64,000 nt of DNA from Chlorokybus atmophyticus (GCA_009103225.1 RHPI01002402.1:525099-589098), one strand, 5' to 3'. Positions 1 through 13,924 are shown, counted from the first letter of the stretch. Translations and numbers: made by a program. Notes: generated by a model from the sequence alone, not told the origin.

Positions 1-2416
1 CTGACTCAACTTGCAAGTGTTGCGCGTGAAAGTCATTACGCCCAGCACTCATGCGCAACAGCATGGCTTTGCTACCTCGACATGTAGCATAGCGGATTCC
101 GCTTGCTTAGTCAACTTGCTTGTACCGTAGCGACACAAAATATACATGCCAGCCTCTGCTGGCGCTCTATATGTTCATGTCCCACGTTTGCACGGTAAGC
201 TGCTCTGTTGCTGCCTGATGCGCTGCTGCGTGATGCCAACCATTGCTCTGTTAGTCGGTGCGTACGCGTGTCCGCACTTGGTCATGCATTGCAGTTTGTT
301 ACCGTATCACTCTCTTGGCCTATGCTTGGCATGGAACATAACTTGGTGGAATATGGATTGTCATTTGGCAAGGTTTCGTGAAGTGTTGGTTAGCGGCTCC
401 ATAACAATAGTTTCAAAACGGATTGAATTCGGTCCCTACCGCATTGTATACCAACTCTCACGGATGTACATGATCCTAATGGAAGCTTTGGCCCCGTGAT
501 TAATACTAAAGAAGGATGTACATGAATCATTGGTGACATTTGTTGAACAATTTGATCGTGTTGTTCGAGATAATATTAAATTAGGCGCGTCGGCCATTGC
601 GGGTAGCACCATATACAAATAATGCGAATCGAAAATGTATCACAATAGTAATTGAAGAAACTTGGCTTTATAGAACCCTTTTCTCATGTGATCACGTGAT
701 AATCTTAACCCCATACGCACATGGTTAATGCAGGATGAATGTTATGAAAAGTATACAATTGCATCGTCATAAAGACAATACAATTTGAAAAGTTGCATGC
801 GTCAAACTCAACAGCTTCGCATTGAAGTAGCAAGGCGCAATCCATCATAAAAACATATCTGAACATGCGATTGCCGCATCACTTTTAATACAACATGAAT
901 TACAATGCGCATGGCGCCACGCAAATGTGCAATCATATGAGTTGTACAATACAACTATGTTGTGTATGGCTTTAAGTAATATAGTAACTTGTTATTTTAT
1001 ATGTCAAGCTTACATGTAATCCATTACCTTACATCTGCTTGATATAGCACGGTTCCAATTATTGCCAAGTCTAAAATGTTATAATGCGTTGCTGCAACGC
1101 ATATATGCCATACTACATAAGGAATGCATATGTGATAATGTTGATAAATTTCGTCAACATGATATATTGCATATGCATGCGCATATATTGGACTTGCACA
1201 CCTGCGCACTTGCACAAGTTAATTAAACACAATTACATAAATCAAGCATAGCATGATATCATGTATCATCAACGCATCAAGTATTTACACAAGCTCACAT
1301 TTCATGAAGCAACATTATTTATAGATATTAATATTTAAAATATTCATATCATATTTTCATATAACCATAACATTGGTTACCTCATCGTCACGATGGACAT
1401 GGCCGTGAATACAATAGGCTTGTTAGAACTTGTAAACCTCACATTAAATTAGAGTTTGATTACTAGCGCCACGATGCTCCTTTCAGAGTCCTATATGTTT
1501 TGTCAATACAATGCTAACATCCCGCACAACTTTGATGCCAATTGAGCACATCATATCATGTTACATTATGATCTATTTGCTGCATCGTAACCCGCTTCAA
1601 ATGTAATATGGTCTATACTGGCAACATGGTTCTGCGAAAACTATAGCCCTTAATGTTCAACAATGTTATGTTGTACGCACACATGTACGATAAGCTGGTG
1701 TAAGTAATCCTATAAATACTGATTTTCATATATGCTTGATATGATGCTTGACATTGATTGATGCATGTAAGCATCTCAATCCGCATGTGTATAGACTATA
1801 CATCATGTTCACCACATGTCATGTGTCACATGGCACAATGAATGGGTAGACAACCCGCAGGCAAGCCTCCTGGAAGAAACTCGTGCTACCGTCTCGAGCC
1901 GGCATTTAGCAACTTAGGCGCTTTTGGACCAATGCAAGAGCAGCTAGCTCGTCTCCAGGCACACGAGAGGGGCGCGCGACGCCCGGCAGCGGGCGTTCAG
2001 CGCGGGCCGCACCGCGCAAGCCTCCCACGCCGCGCGGGCCTTACTGTTTTGTGCCTTTTTTCGCTGCGCAGTTAACCAAAATCGTGACTCTCATACCATC
2101 TAACCAGCCGGAGTCAAGCCGTTGCAGTCAGTAAACCAAACGATACCGCAGGACCAGAGTTGAGTTCAGATTTAGTTTGAGTTAAATCACGTTAGCTTTG
2201 CTCGTTCACGGTTGAGCTTAACCGAGAAGCCGCCATAGCCAAAAGCTATGCAGCGTTGTCGCTGAGCTCAGGAAGCAGGTAAGTCTGGTTCAGGGTTTCG
2301 GCGGCGGCGGAGGAGGAGGACGAGGACAAGGAGGAGGAGTTGAAGGCGCAGGAGGCGCAGGAGGACGAGGAGATTGTTGTAGAGGGTAAGAAGGAGCAGT
2401 TTACGCAACACACGCG
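1..2416. other. AT-rich intergenic DNA and H3 upstream region
   Basis: No gene is supported from 1 to about 1,840. This stretch is AT-rich, and its short open frames lack splice logic or recognisable protein character. From about 1,840 the sequence becomes GC-rich and leads into the histone H3 gene. A good donor (cag|gtaagt) at about 2,279, upstream of the H3 start, could begin a 5'UTR intron as in plant H3.3 genes, but I could not settle its acceptor. A purine-rich GGA/GAC stretch lies at about 2,298-2,400. Confidence 0.6.
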
Positions 2417-3384
<968 letters not shown>

Positions 3385-6030
3385 GCAAGATTGTGGTTTG
3401 GCGTCAAAGACGCAGCTGTACATATAGTTTCAATCAGTGAGCACTATAGTTCAAGGCCTATGAGACTTTGCAGCCTCTGCTGTTGAGTACTACTGTAACT
3501 GTCAACTAGCTGTCAAGTGACAGCGTGTGTTTTCTGGTTGTGACTGTGCCGCAGCTGTGCTTTCTACTGCTGCTTCAGTACGATACCTTGTGCGCCTGCT
3601 TCCCTCTTTGCGCGATTCTGTATATTTTATCACCACATGGCATTCTTTGTATACACCAGCAGAGTCAGGTTCACAAACCCGATGAACTTTCTTAACACTG
3701 CTTTCTAGAAGTGTGCATGATGTCGCAATTGACTTTGTGCAGATGATGATGATGCCTAGCTTGGCTTTAGCTTAGACATGTGTAATGTGAAGTACAGTTT
3801 GGTCTGGCCTAACTCTGTGTTCAGCACTGCGGATTTTAACTACTGCTTGCCCTGATATCAACATGCACGGTACTTGTAAAACTGACAAGTGCCTTTTTAC
3901 AAAACCTACCTAGCCTTGATTTTGACATTGTTCAACATGGCTTGGTTGATGGCATCCATGTCATGGCTGTTATATGCCTCGAATGTCAGCGGCCTTACAG
4001 TAATCAAGTTACACAAGTGCTATGTGCTGAGCCGCCGGGTGTGGTGTTGCAGGTGTGGTGTGCTGTGGTGTGACGCTGTAGACTGCACATGTCATGTACA
4101 TAGGAGTACTGCACAAAGTAGTGTACTTGTTGCCATGCTATGCCATGTGTGGAATGCGTGCCATGAGCGTGCTCAAGCATCATGTGTATATACAATCTGG
4201 CCTAACCATCTTCTTTACCTCCGTGCTCTCCTCTCGGGTAGTGCTGCTAAGCGCTGCCCTACTGGTCGTCCCATGCCTGCCTGCTTGGCATGCATTCATG
4301 TCCTATGCATTGCACATGGGACTCGGCCCCCCTAGATTAGGTAGTCTGCTTGTGCTTGAGGTTGTGTACAAAGTGAGTATGGTACTGTGCTTGTGATAGT
4401 GTCACAATAGTATGTAATAATTTGTGGTTAGCTTGCTCTGCTGCTACATACAATGCGAGGTGAATATGTGCCAATACTCTTGCCTTTGTTTCCTTGGCCC
4501 CTTTACTCAAGTAATATGCAATAGTCGTCCCTCATGTCAAGTACACACGTCCTTGCATTTGCTGTGTTGCAACTGTTGGCCGTTATGTACATGGTCTGAA
4601 CCTATTAGATTGATTGAGCGTTACCTGACAGTGACCTATACCACACGACACACGCCACATGTTAGCCACCAATGGCATTGCGGCCACCACTACGGAGTCA
4701 GATGCGATGCTAACATAGGTGATGGCTGTCGAGTTGTGAGCATTGCCATGTTGTGTGTAGACAAAATGGTGAGTAATTTAAGTGTGTGAGTATGCAGGGA
4801 GCTTGTGGCGCAGTGAAACACTGCCGAACATTGCAATACAATAGGGGTCACCTTGTTGGTAGGTACACAACCACATGGCATCGGGTGAGCAGGCATTGCA
4901 CTTTGTAACAATTGGTGTGTATTAACATTGGCATAGTATGGTAGTGATTGAAGGACCCCATCCCACCCCACCCCACCCCCCGCCCCCTTCCCCGTGATTA
5001 CGCGCACGTTTATTATCATAATCAATGTGACGGTTTTTACGCATGTCAAGCACCAACACCATTGTGGTAGCACCTCACCGTAAGCAAAGCTAGCAGATGG
5101 CATATCCATGTTGTTGGCACGTTTAACGCTTGCACTGCCACTTGCAATTGGCAAGCGTTGCAAGCGAAGTTGCCATGCCAACGTTGACTGCATCATGCGA
5201 CTCATACCTTATGCGAGTCGTGCACGACAATCCAAGAGCGTACATGTAAGCGGCCCCTGGCTGTTGATTGTAGTGCTCAAGCCATCAAGCGCCGTGAATG
5301 GGCTGGGACGACAGACCATGCAAGCTTACAATACAAGCCAACATCTGTACCTACATACAGTAGTGGTCACTACTCATTGCTCAAGCCATCAAGCCATCAA
5401 GCGTGACATGAGCTTAATCCCGGGCTTCGCACCGCAAGCCGTCAGCGGACTCATGACTTGACCATCACTCCGTGCCGGCAACGTGGCTTCAGGCGGCGGT
5501 GGCGTCAGTGGCGGTATGCCCCCGGGGCTGAGCAATACAACCAACAGTAGTCGGCGTTGCCAATTGATGGCAACTTCTTGCAATTCATGCCAAGACATAA
5601 GGTACACGTGTAAATTCTGCCCTGCTCTTCCGCCCACACAAGCACCTCTCCTCCTGCAGCTGGCGCGTGCCTTGCCTGCAATATTAGGTAGGTCAAGCAT
5701 TCGTGCTTTACCGCTATGAGGTGCAAGACAATTCATGCATCTACATGCATGCTTGTTTGATTCAACTGAATTGGGGGAGAGGATTGGAGGATCATCAAAC
5801 GATCTATCTTTACCTGGCTACCTTTATGCACTTTGATGGATCAGCAAACGTTGCAGTCGGTTCGCTTTGGACATACACCTGCATGATGCATGTCATTTTG
5901 ATACGTCTACTTGCACACAACAAGACGACAAGTCAGTGCATAAACCATCATCACGCTCCCCAATCCATCTCTCCCTGCTCCCCAGTTGAAGCCTCTCTGT
6001 AGAGTGCGTGTGCAAAGCAATATTGCAAGC
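3385..6030. other. Intergenic region, no supported gene
   Basis: Open frames here (for example 3889-4396 and 4690-5205) look like chance frames: they overlap on both strands, lack domain character and have no splice partners. The region holds a C-rich tract at about 4956-4993 that is a canonical G-quadruplex motif on the minus strand. The last few hundred bases should include the promoter of the secreted hydrolase gene that starts at 6031. Confidence 0.55.
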
Positions 6031-6188
6031 ATGCACCAAAGGAAGGGTTCTCCTCTGCTGTGTCTGCCGCTCTTTCTCCTCCCGCTGCTGCTGCGAGCCA
6101 TGCAGCCCGCGGACGCCACACCGCTGGATGACTATGTGAGGCGGCCGGATGAGCACTACAAATGGGAGGTGAGGGTTTGGCAAAACGA

Positions 6189-6235
<47 letters not shown>

Positions 6236-8967
6236 NNNNNNNNNNNNNNNNNNNNNNNNNNNNNNNNNNNNNNNNNNNNNNNNNNNNNNNNNNNNNNNNN
6301 NNNNNNNNNNNNNNNNNNNNNNNNNNNNNNNNNNNNNNNNNNNNNNNNNNNNNNNNNNNNNNNNNNNNNNNNNNNNNNNNNNNNNNNNNNNNNNNNNNNN
6401 NNNNNNNNNNNNNNNNNNNNNNNNNNNNNNNNNNNNNNNNNNNNNNNNTTTTTAGTCACAGTGCAGTCTCTCTCTCTCTCTCTCTCTCTCTCGCTCGCTC
6501 TCTCTCTCTCTCTCTCACTCTCACTCTCACTCTCACTCTCTCTGGCACGTACGCATTCTGGCACATGCGCGCATGCATGCAGACACACGCGTGCGTGCGC
6601 GCGTGTGTCTGTTGATTGTACTTGTGTTCCCTTCTCAGTGCCGAATTGCAGGTTCTGAGCGTGGTTCGCTCTTCCTGCGGCCGCTGCTCCCTCCACCTCC
6701 TCAACATGACGAGTCAGTCGTGGCTGACTCCCTCGGACGTGGACCGCACGGTGTGGTGGCACTACCTCGTGGTCTTCGTTCCCGAGGGGGACGCCGACCC
6801 AAGCATGCGCGGACTGGGGACGCTCTACGTCGGGGGAGGGAGCAACCGAGAGATGGATGTTGGGAGGGTGGAGAGGATCGCGGAAGTGGGAATGGTCAAG
6901 AGGCTGGCGCTGGTGACGAGGGGGATCACTGCGGCGCTGTTCCAGGTGGGGGCTGGTCAGCACGCGCTTGTGCGTGTGCGTTGGCGTTGGCGTTGGCGTT
7001 TGCATATGCGTGCGCCTGTGCGTGTGTGCATGCGTCTCATGTACTTGCACGCATGAACAGCAGTGTTATCACATGCGGTTGGTAGTAGTGCACTCAGCCA
7101 ATACTGCCACTATATCGCGTTGGTGCTGATAGTCGCGCATGGAGTGCAAGCTATGTGGTTGTAATGCTGTATTGCGTGCGACCGTGCGTGCGCATACATG
7201 CGCACGTCCATGAACACACGTGTAATGCGCGCTTGCGCCAATCGCTCGTGGTACTGGTGTGCCATCACATCTATGACATGCCGTGGATAGTGCACGAGCG
7301 CTCAGCCGCTACACTCTAGTCAGTTCCTGTGTTTGGTAAGATTGCATTGCAAACTGTGTGTTTGTGACGTGGTGTTCACAACAATCAAACAGGTGCCGAA
7401 CCAGCCGCTGATATTTGCGAGTGATGCTTCGGGCGCGCGTCGGTCTGAGGACAGCCTGATAGCGTGGGGGTGGGAGCAGTTCCTGCTCGGCGGGGGCAAG
7501 CGACCCGAGTGGCTGCCACGCCTGCCCATGACCAAAGCCGCCGTGCGGGGAATGGACACCGTACAGGCCTACTGCAAACAGGCAGGGGGATGTAGCATCG
7601 CTCACACACATGCATTCATGCCCGATTGCACATGCAGAGACACATGTATGTACGCACACTCACACGCACACGCGCACGGGTGCGCATAAACACACGTGTG
7701 TGCGCGTGAGAAAAGTTTCGACACAGCAGTTACAGTTACAAAGGGGTTCAGTGTGGTCACGTTCACGTTCACGTTCGACTCTTGCCGAATGCTATCACCC
7801 TGTACAGATTGGAGTGGTTGCTCCCGAGCGCTTTGTGGTTGTGGGTGCATCAAAGCGTGGTTGGACGTCATGGACGACAGCAGCAGTGGACCCGCGCGTG
7901 TGCGGCGTGATTCCGATCGTGATGGATCTACTCAACTTCCGTCCAAGCGTGCACCACCACTACCGCAGCTACGGCGGCTGGAGCTTCGCGTTCGCGGACT
8001 ACGTCGCCGCCAGCGTCACGACGCACCTCGACACCCCGCAGATGCGCGCCCTGCTCGATATCGTCGACCCGTACGTCTATCGAGCACGCCTCACCATGGC
8101 CAAGTATATCGTCAGTACCACTGGAGATGAGTTCTTCCTGCCAGACGACAGCCGCTTCTTCCTGTCTGTAAGTTGTGATCTAACGTGCGTGTTGCGAGGT
8201 TGTTGGTTGAGTGAGATGTATGTAGATGAAGCAAAGGGTGCATGCTTTAAGCTCAATTTGCACCCACATGTACACTCATACACACGTGCGCAAGCGCAAG
8301 CGCACACATGCATGCGTGCACGTGTGTGCGTGTGCGCGCGCAGACGCTTATATACGCACGGACGCACTTGCACACACGATCATGCTACGCACACATGCAG
8401 GAGCTGCCTGGCACCAACTACCTGCGTATGCTTCCGAACTGCGAGCACTCGATGGTGATGTGCCTGAACGACGTGATCAAAAACACCGCCGCTTTCATCA
8501 TGTCTCTACGCTCCCCCTCTCCCTCACCTCACCTTCACCCCATCATCTCCACCACCACCTCCGCCGCACCACACGTTGACTGGGTAGTGGACTACCCCAA
8601 CGGCATCATTCAAGCAACAAGCTACTCCATACCAAAGAAAGCCACAGCGTGGTGCGCTCTTACAATCAGCGACAAAAGGAGGGACTTCAGGCTGTTAGCA
8701 CTCTTTCAAGGCAAGCCCGTGCCTCAGCCCGTAGTGTGGCGCAAGCTTCATCTGGCATTGGATGATGTGAGCAGAAGTAACTGGCCGTTTACGTACACGC
8801 ATCGTGTGCCGAAGCCGTTGCGCGGGTGGCGCGCGTGCTTTGTGGAGTTGACGTTTGAGGGGTATCGTGGTGTGGACTTTGTGCTGACCTCCCCGGTCAG
8901 CATCATGCCGGATACCTTACCGTTCCCCGACTGCAGCGGGGAGGATTGCGGGCGGCAGCTGGTATGA
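6031..8967 (+). CDS. Secreted PhoPQ-activated pathogenicity-related (PqaA-type) alpha/beta hydrolase
   Basis: Five exons (6031-6168, 6652-6945, 7393-7581, 7808-8167, 8401-8967) give 515 residues, and every intron is phase 0. The protein starts with a clear signal peptide (hydrophobic LLCLPLFLLPLLL). The family hallmarks follow in order: LDDYV..PDEHYKWE, LNMTSQSWLTPSDVDR, LYVGGGSN, LPMTKAAVRGMDTVQAYC, the nucleophile elbow VVGASKRGWTSWTTAAVD, and LPGTNYLRMLPNCEHSM near the likely catalytic histidine. This is the PqaA family (PF10142) of bacteria and some protists; its biochemical substrate is not firmly known. It is predicted to be secreted. Intron 1 contains a 213-base assembly gap between CT-repeat tracts. 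Intron 3 appears to use a GC donor (cag|gcaggg), since no in-phase GT is available. Introns 3 and 4 are rich in alternating purine-pyrimidine runs. Start choice: the ATG at 6031 directly precedes the signal peptide. Confidence 0.9.
6169..6651 (+). repeat. (CT)n microsatellite with assembly gap inside intron 1
   Basis: A CT dinucleotide tract at 6192-6235 runs into 213 N bases (6236-6448). After the gap come an 18-base unique segment and a second tract of CT, CGCT and CTCA repeats (6467-6541). The whole block lies in intron 1 of the PqaA-type gene. The gap is most likely a collapsed or unsequenced extension of the microsatellite. Open frames that run through it as poly-Ser-Leu or Arg-Glu are artefacts of the repeat. 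Confidence 0.9.
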
Positions 8968-10186
8968 GCTGCGTGACATGGTGTTGGTGGCTGTTGCTGT
9001 TGTTGTTGTTGTTGTCATCAATGTTGTAGGTGTTCATGGTTCTCAGATGTAAAGCATGCAGTGTGTAGCTTAAGCTTGCGTGGGGTTGCCCCCGCACGCG
9101 GCCCACCTGTTCGGGTCTAATGGAACGTACCAGGATACCGCACAAAGCTATTCAAAAACCACATTGACAAACACGGTTGATTGCCTTGCCCAATTGGATT
9201 GTGCTAATAAGCACAGTGTTCATCTGGTTGACTTACGCGCATCAGTATTGGCCATGTAGCTTTGCCCATAGCGATGACAGTACGCATTTGCCTCACACAA
9301 TGATAGCATGCTGCACCACAACGCAGAAGAGCACGCAACACTCCCCATTTCAACCGCATTATGCTTCAGAACAAGGATCAGGTGTTGAGGCACTTCATCA
9401 AGTGATGGAGATTGAGGACACGACATGTTCAAAAAGTTGCTGCATGGGTTTGTTCAACAACTGCTAATGTTGTACGCCACGACATCAACCAAGCCCAGGC
9501 TGTACAAGCAGATGTCTTGGCTAAGAGAAAGGCATATATCAACCCAAGAAGCTTAGAGTGGTGCAGGAAGGGCAAGAAGTGATAGTGAAAGCACCGAGCA
9601 TGTCAGAGGGTAGACGTACTTGGGCGAGTGGGTCTGAGGGTTTTTCAAAACACTCTCGGGCGCATTGCGACTTCACGCATGTGCTGAGGTTGTCTCTCTC
9701 TGCGCGTTAACAAACAGTGCGGCGTAGGACTGCCCATGCACAGCGTACGCAGTCAACAAGCTCATGCATACGTTGCAACTATCATTCCTTCAAGTCACCT
9801 GCGGGATACCTACTTACATCATTGCTACTTACTAGCACTAGCTCCATTAGTCATGCAAGCAAGCACTGCGCTTAGCCAAACATCCAATTCAATCACTTGC
9901 ACAGCGGCCGTGTTGTGTGCTATGTTTCATGTTTGTGCTTTGTGTGTTTGTGCGCGTGCTGTGCGCGTGCTGTGTGCAGGTATGGGCGGTGGCAATGGTG
10001 AGCATGCATCACTCGAACAGCAGCACAACCGCAACCATGTCAGCATGTGTTGGTGCGTGCGCGTGTGCTGTGTGGTGAGTTTTCGTGATGCGAACGAGCA
10101 CTCTATTGCAAACAGCAAAGCAATGCGCATCACACCCACGCGTGTACATCTTAGCCGCAATGCCAGCTGCAACACGCACTCACCTG

Positions 10187-10505
10187 TGACATCTGGCGCA
10201 CTGTACGTCGCTCGCATTGAATGGAGTGTAAGTTCCTGCATAGCACATATGAGACCTGCTTCCTGCCAAAGCAAGCCGTATGCAGCGTTGATTGTGTCAA
10301 GAACGTCACAGAGGGCTGCATGCAATGCCATCTGATCGGGTGCAGTTGGAAGGTCGTCACGATAACATGTGTGTGCAGAGGACCATTTTTCCAGCGGGAG
10401 GTGGTATGGTATCTCTTCATCTGGCAGTTTTGCATCTGGCAGCCCGCTCAAATCCAATGCCAACAACAGTGCTGCGTTTGTAATTGGCGGCACACTTGCG
10501 CGCAC
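10187..10505 (-). CDS. Possible internal coding exon, unknown protein
   Basis: On the minus strand an open frame is bounded by a plausible acceptor (gctgcag|) near 10,505 and a strong donor (|gtgagtgc) near 10,187. The translation has mixed, protein-like composition (for example LDLSGLPDAKLPDEEIPYHL) rather than the low-complexity Cys/His/Thr text of the surrounding chance frames. Further upstream, minus-strand fragments around 10,745-10,840 (CNLPDEYYKT) and 10,865-10,925 could be companion exons. I do not recognise the family and could not join the pieces in phase, so this is a candidate only. Confidence 0.3.
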
Positions 10506-11860
10506 CTGCAGCACGCACTCTCACACACATGCACATGCACGGCGCACGAGCAAGTGCGCGAACAAGCGAGAGTGCACGCATCCACACAATGCCACAGTGC
10601 TGCCGAGATGGCATACACAAGTTGTGCTGTCTTCTTCCAACCATCAATGTGTGGAATTGTGTCGTGTCCTCAAGTTGGGAAGGGTGTGTGTGCATGTAGT
10701 CGACCCTTTCTTTAGAGTGGTAGATTGCTTGTGATCACTTGGCTGGAGTAAAAGAACATGCATGGGATGCAGGAATTCTTGCAGGCAGAGTTGCATGCAT
10801 AATGACGTTTTGTAATACTCATCTGGAAGATTGCACTGCACTGCACTGCAGCACCACCTACAGTAGGCTCTCTGGCATCATCTTTGTACCCTGCATCCAC
10901 CTTCTGCCTGATGCGCACCTCAGTGCAGGTCAGCTTTGGGCAGGAGTCTTGCTGTGAAGAGGGAAAACAGCAGAAGCAGGAGCAGGATTAGCAAAACAAA
11001 CATGTCCTCACTTGTGTAGCAGCTCATGCATGTAAGAAGTACCGTGCACAACAGTGGGAGCCCTGCATCAGCCTGTCTGGTGAGAGGAGTCATGTATTAG
11101 TAGACAGTTGACCCCACAAACATTGGCAAGTTTCCTTCAAAACAAGGGCACGCCAAACCACAACGCTTGCATAGGGTATGAGTCATTTGACATACATGCG
11201 CTCAGTCTGTGCACACACACATACACACGTACTACCAAAGCATATCCAGCCAGCCAGCACAGCGCCACCACACTTACATCACACCCGAGGCCATCGCACT
11301 AGCTTATTCTATGCGCCCTATGTGCAATGCAGTGCCGTGAAGGAGGAGCCAGCAGCAGCAGGCAGCAGCAGCAAGCAACTCCAACCAACCTGAGTGCACA
11401 AGTGTGCATGTGTACCGTAAGATCGTTGTCGTGCATGGTGCACACAACAACAACTACAACAGCAGCAGCAGCAGCAGCAGCAGCACTGTCAGCGCCTGAT
11501 TAAAACTACAACTGGAACAACGTTGTGTTCCGCATAACCCCCGGTTGAAAAGGACAAAACACACACAGAGCGCTCGCTTGTTGTCGTATGTTGTCATGCC
11601 CTGCTGCATGCAAGGTCAGAGCACCCCTTCTTGTACTTCTTGAGTCAGGCTCATCAGGACTTCAAGAACCATGTAGTTGAAGTAGATGCTTGGTATGTGA
11701 CAGCCCCCCTGCTCAGAGGTTTCCAGCTCTCATCTGGCTCAATGCATCAGGCACGACAGATGTGCAGTCATGCGTAAGCAGCGGCTGCACATGCAGCGTG
11801 GTGCTTCTGTGCTCCGGAGGCATCGTCTACACATGCATGCATCAGGCAGGCTTGCCCAAC

Positions 11861-11861
<1 letters not shown>

Positions 11862-11903
<42 letters not shown>
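11862..11903. repeat. (CT)n microsatellite
   Basis: About 21 uninterrupted CT dinucleotides. It gives rise to spurious poly-Ser-Leu and Arg-Glu open frames. There is no sign that it lies within a gene. Confidence 0.95.
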
Positions 11904-11906
<3 letters not shown>

Positions 11907-12568
11907 GAGCACCAAAAGACACAAGTGTCGTGCCCTTGTCTACTGCCGTCTGTCAAAGGATTTGTCCTGTGTGACAGCAGGTCGGGACAGCGGGAAGCAG
12001 AAGACCAGAGGGTCCCTTTCAGTGCCGGGTGGCCGGGCTAGCCGCAATGGATGATTTATAAAAACTGCCGTCTGGCCCATACGTTGCTCGACCCCTGGAC
12101 TCCTTTAGTATAGTATCAGCATCACTCTATGCCATGCATTGTTTATGTTGGTGGGCACTACGTAGTACTTCAGTGCGTGCATGCGTATTCGCTGTTGTTA
12201 ACTGCATGAGCCAGACAAATAAATGTGCTTATCAGTTTTTAGTCACAGTGCAGAGAGAGCAGGGGGAGCATCCTTGCGCACCAAAACTGGCGTAGATCAG
12301 CTAGAGAAGATGAGGAACCGCAATCTCGGACGTTCCTTGTGTTTAGTAAGATGTAACAAGATCTATGTTGTGCATGGGACTTTGACGACATCATCAGCAG
12401 GGCGACAAAAGCGCAGGTAAGTAGCAGCCCTTCTTGAGAGCACAGTTTCAGCTTTCAGTTGGGGACATACCTTATCATCACGGGCACTTTCAGCCAAATA
12501 ATTTATGTACACAACTCGCAAGCATTGCAGTGGGAGAGGCAAGAGCAGCAGTCACTGCCACTGCGGTG

Positions 12569-13924
12569 CTACGACGCGCGCAGGACCTTCATGAGTCCGT
12601 GGTTGACGAGGCCGCCAAAGCGCCGGAAGCCGTAACCGAGGGTGCTCTTCGTGTACTCCAGCTCCTTGTGATCCCACCTGTTGGGAGGGGGGAAGTGTGA
12701 GAGGGTTGCATCCGCAGTGACACACAGAGTGGGATGCGTGGTGAGACGCATGATGAATGGTAAAGTGTACTGTCTGCCAGCGCACCTGTCTTCCATCCTG
12801 ATTATCTTCCATTGCTCCAGCTGCAGCAAAGAAAGGAGATAAGCATACAGACGTTTGCACGCGCACGCACGCAATAAACGCACACATGTGCATGTGCGCG
12901 TGTGGCATGAGCAATTTACATGCAGGGGACATATGCATTCTGCAGACAAGCAAGCATCCAAGACCTCAAACTGTGGTGTGCAACTCACCTCAAGCCACAC
13001 TGTCGACGCCATCTTCTTCTCCTTGTTGAGCCCCTTCACAACGTATCGCTGCAAGAGGTCTATGCTGATCTGCACGCGCGCATGTGCGTTAGTTTTACAC
13101 AAGCAAGCACAGTGCTTTAAAAAAGAACTCACCAACGTTAAACAACTCTTTGTGCACGACCAGCAACAATGCCACAACGGATGTGACGCTCACCGTGCCA
13201 TTGCCCGCTTCGGTTATATTGCTTGTGACTATGCTCTGCAGCGTCTCAGAGGTCTTGAACGCCTGCCCATGCATCACAAGTATGGTGTAATTAGCAAATG
13301 GTGACAAATCAAATAGCCACATTGTGATGCACATGACTGTGGCAAGTTTAGAAGAGCTTGTGCGTGGACGCACTGAAATCAGCCATGCAATTGTGGCCTG
13401 TTCTGGCTTACATGCATGATACATGCATACTGAATCAGGGTGTTGGTACCTTTGGCATTGCCAGGAACGCCGACTTGATCTGCGGCAATCTGCGGAGGCA
13501 TCAACTTGGGTGTGGGTGTGTTTGCGGGTGTGTTGTTTAGAAGGAGTAGATTGGGGTATACATACAGTTGATACACTTTGTGAATCCATCGCACAACACA
13601 CTTGCGTAGACGTACCCAATGCAGTACATGAGGGGGTCGGCGAAGACCGCTGTTGGGGAGAAAGAGTCAAATGAGGCCTCAGTCGCACGGCATTGGTACC
13701 TACAAGACAAGGGGGGGTGCACAGCCGTGAGTGAAGTCATTTATCCAAACAACCCCTCTGTTGGTTTGAGATCACGTACTGCCAGACATTGGTGCCACAT
13801 TAGACACAGGCTTCAGAATCACTCACAGCTCAAACACTTTGTCCAGCACGCTCTGCACCCCGGGGGTCACGCCGCTCCCTGCCGGCGCCGCTGCCGCAGC
13901 TGCCGTCTGCTGATCCACCGCCAT
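12569..13924 (-). CDS. NTF2/SnoaL-like domain protein, seven exons
   Basis: The exons 13827-13924, 13616-13699, 13450-13489, 13194-13262, 12989-13069, 12786-12820 and 12569-12677 join exactly in phase to 171 residues. After an Ala-rich start (MAVDQQTAAA) comes an NTF2-like fold: a helix (VLDKVFELY), FADPLMYCIG LPQIKSAF, then SIDLLQRYVVKGLNKEK, TVWLELEQWKIIRMEDRWD, ending in FRRFGGLVNHGLMKVL. The order helix, (F/A)xDPL, GLxxI, YxxKG, ExxKIxRxxDxWD is typical of small SnoaL-like proteins of plants and algae whose substrates are unknown. No targeting peptide is evident. The acceptors (tgcag, ccgcag, caacag) and donors (gtgagt, gtacgt, gtgcgc) are conventional. The structure class is fairly certain; the function is not assignable. 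Confidence 0.8.

Larger units (their letters stand above)
8968..12568. other. Intergenic region with one possible orphan exon and microsatellites
   Basis: No complete gene could be built. The region has a minus-strand frame at about 10,187-10,505 bounded by splice-like sites (listed separately), a CAG repeat at about 11,458-11,485 and a pure CT repeat at about 11,862-11,903. An 18-base sequence at 12236-12253 (tttttagtcacagtgcag) is identical to the one next to the CT tract at 6449-6466. The remaining open frames are chance frames. Confidence 0.5.

Noticed and set aside
6162-6707. Long Ser-Leu and Arg-Glu open frames
   Set aside because: They are translations of CT repeats and N bases in an intron.
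11690-12054. Open frames through the CT tract
   Set aside because: Microsatellite artefacts with no splice or domain support.
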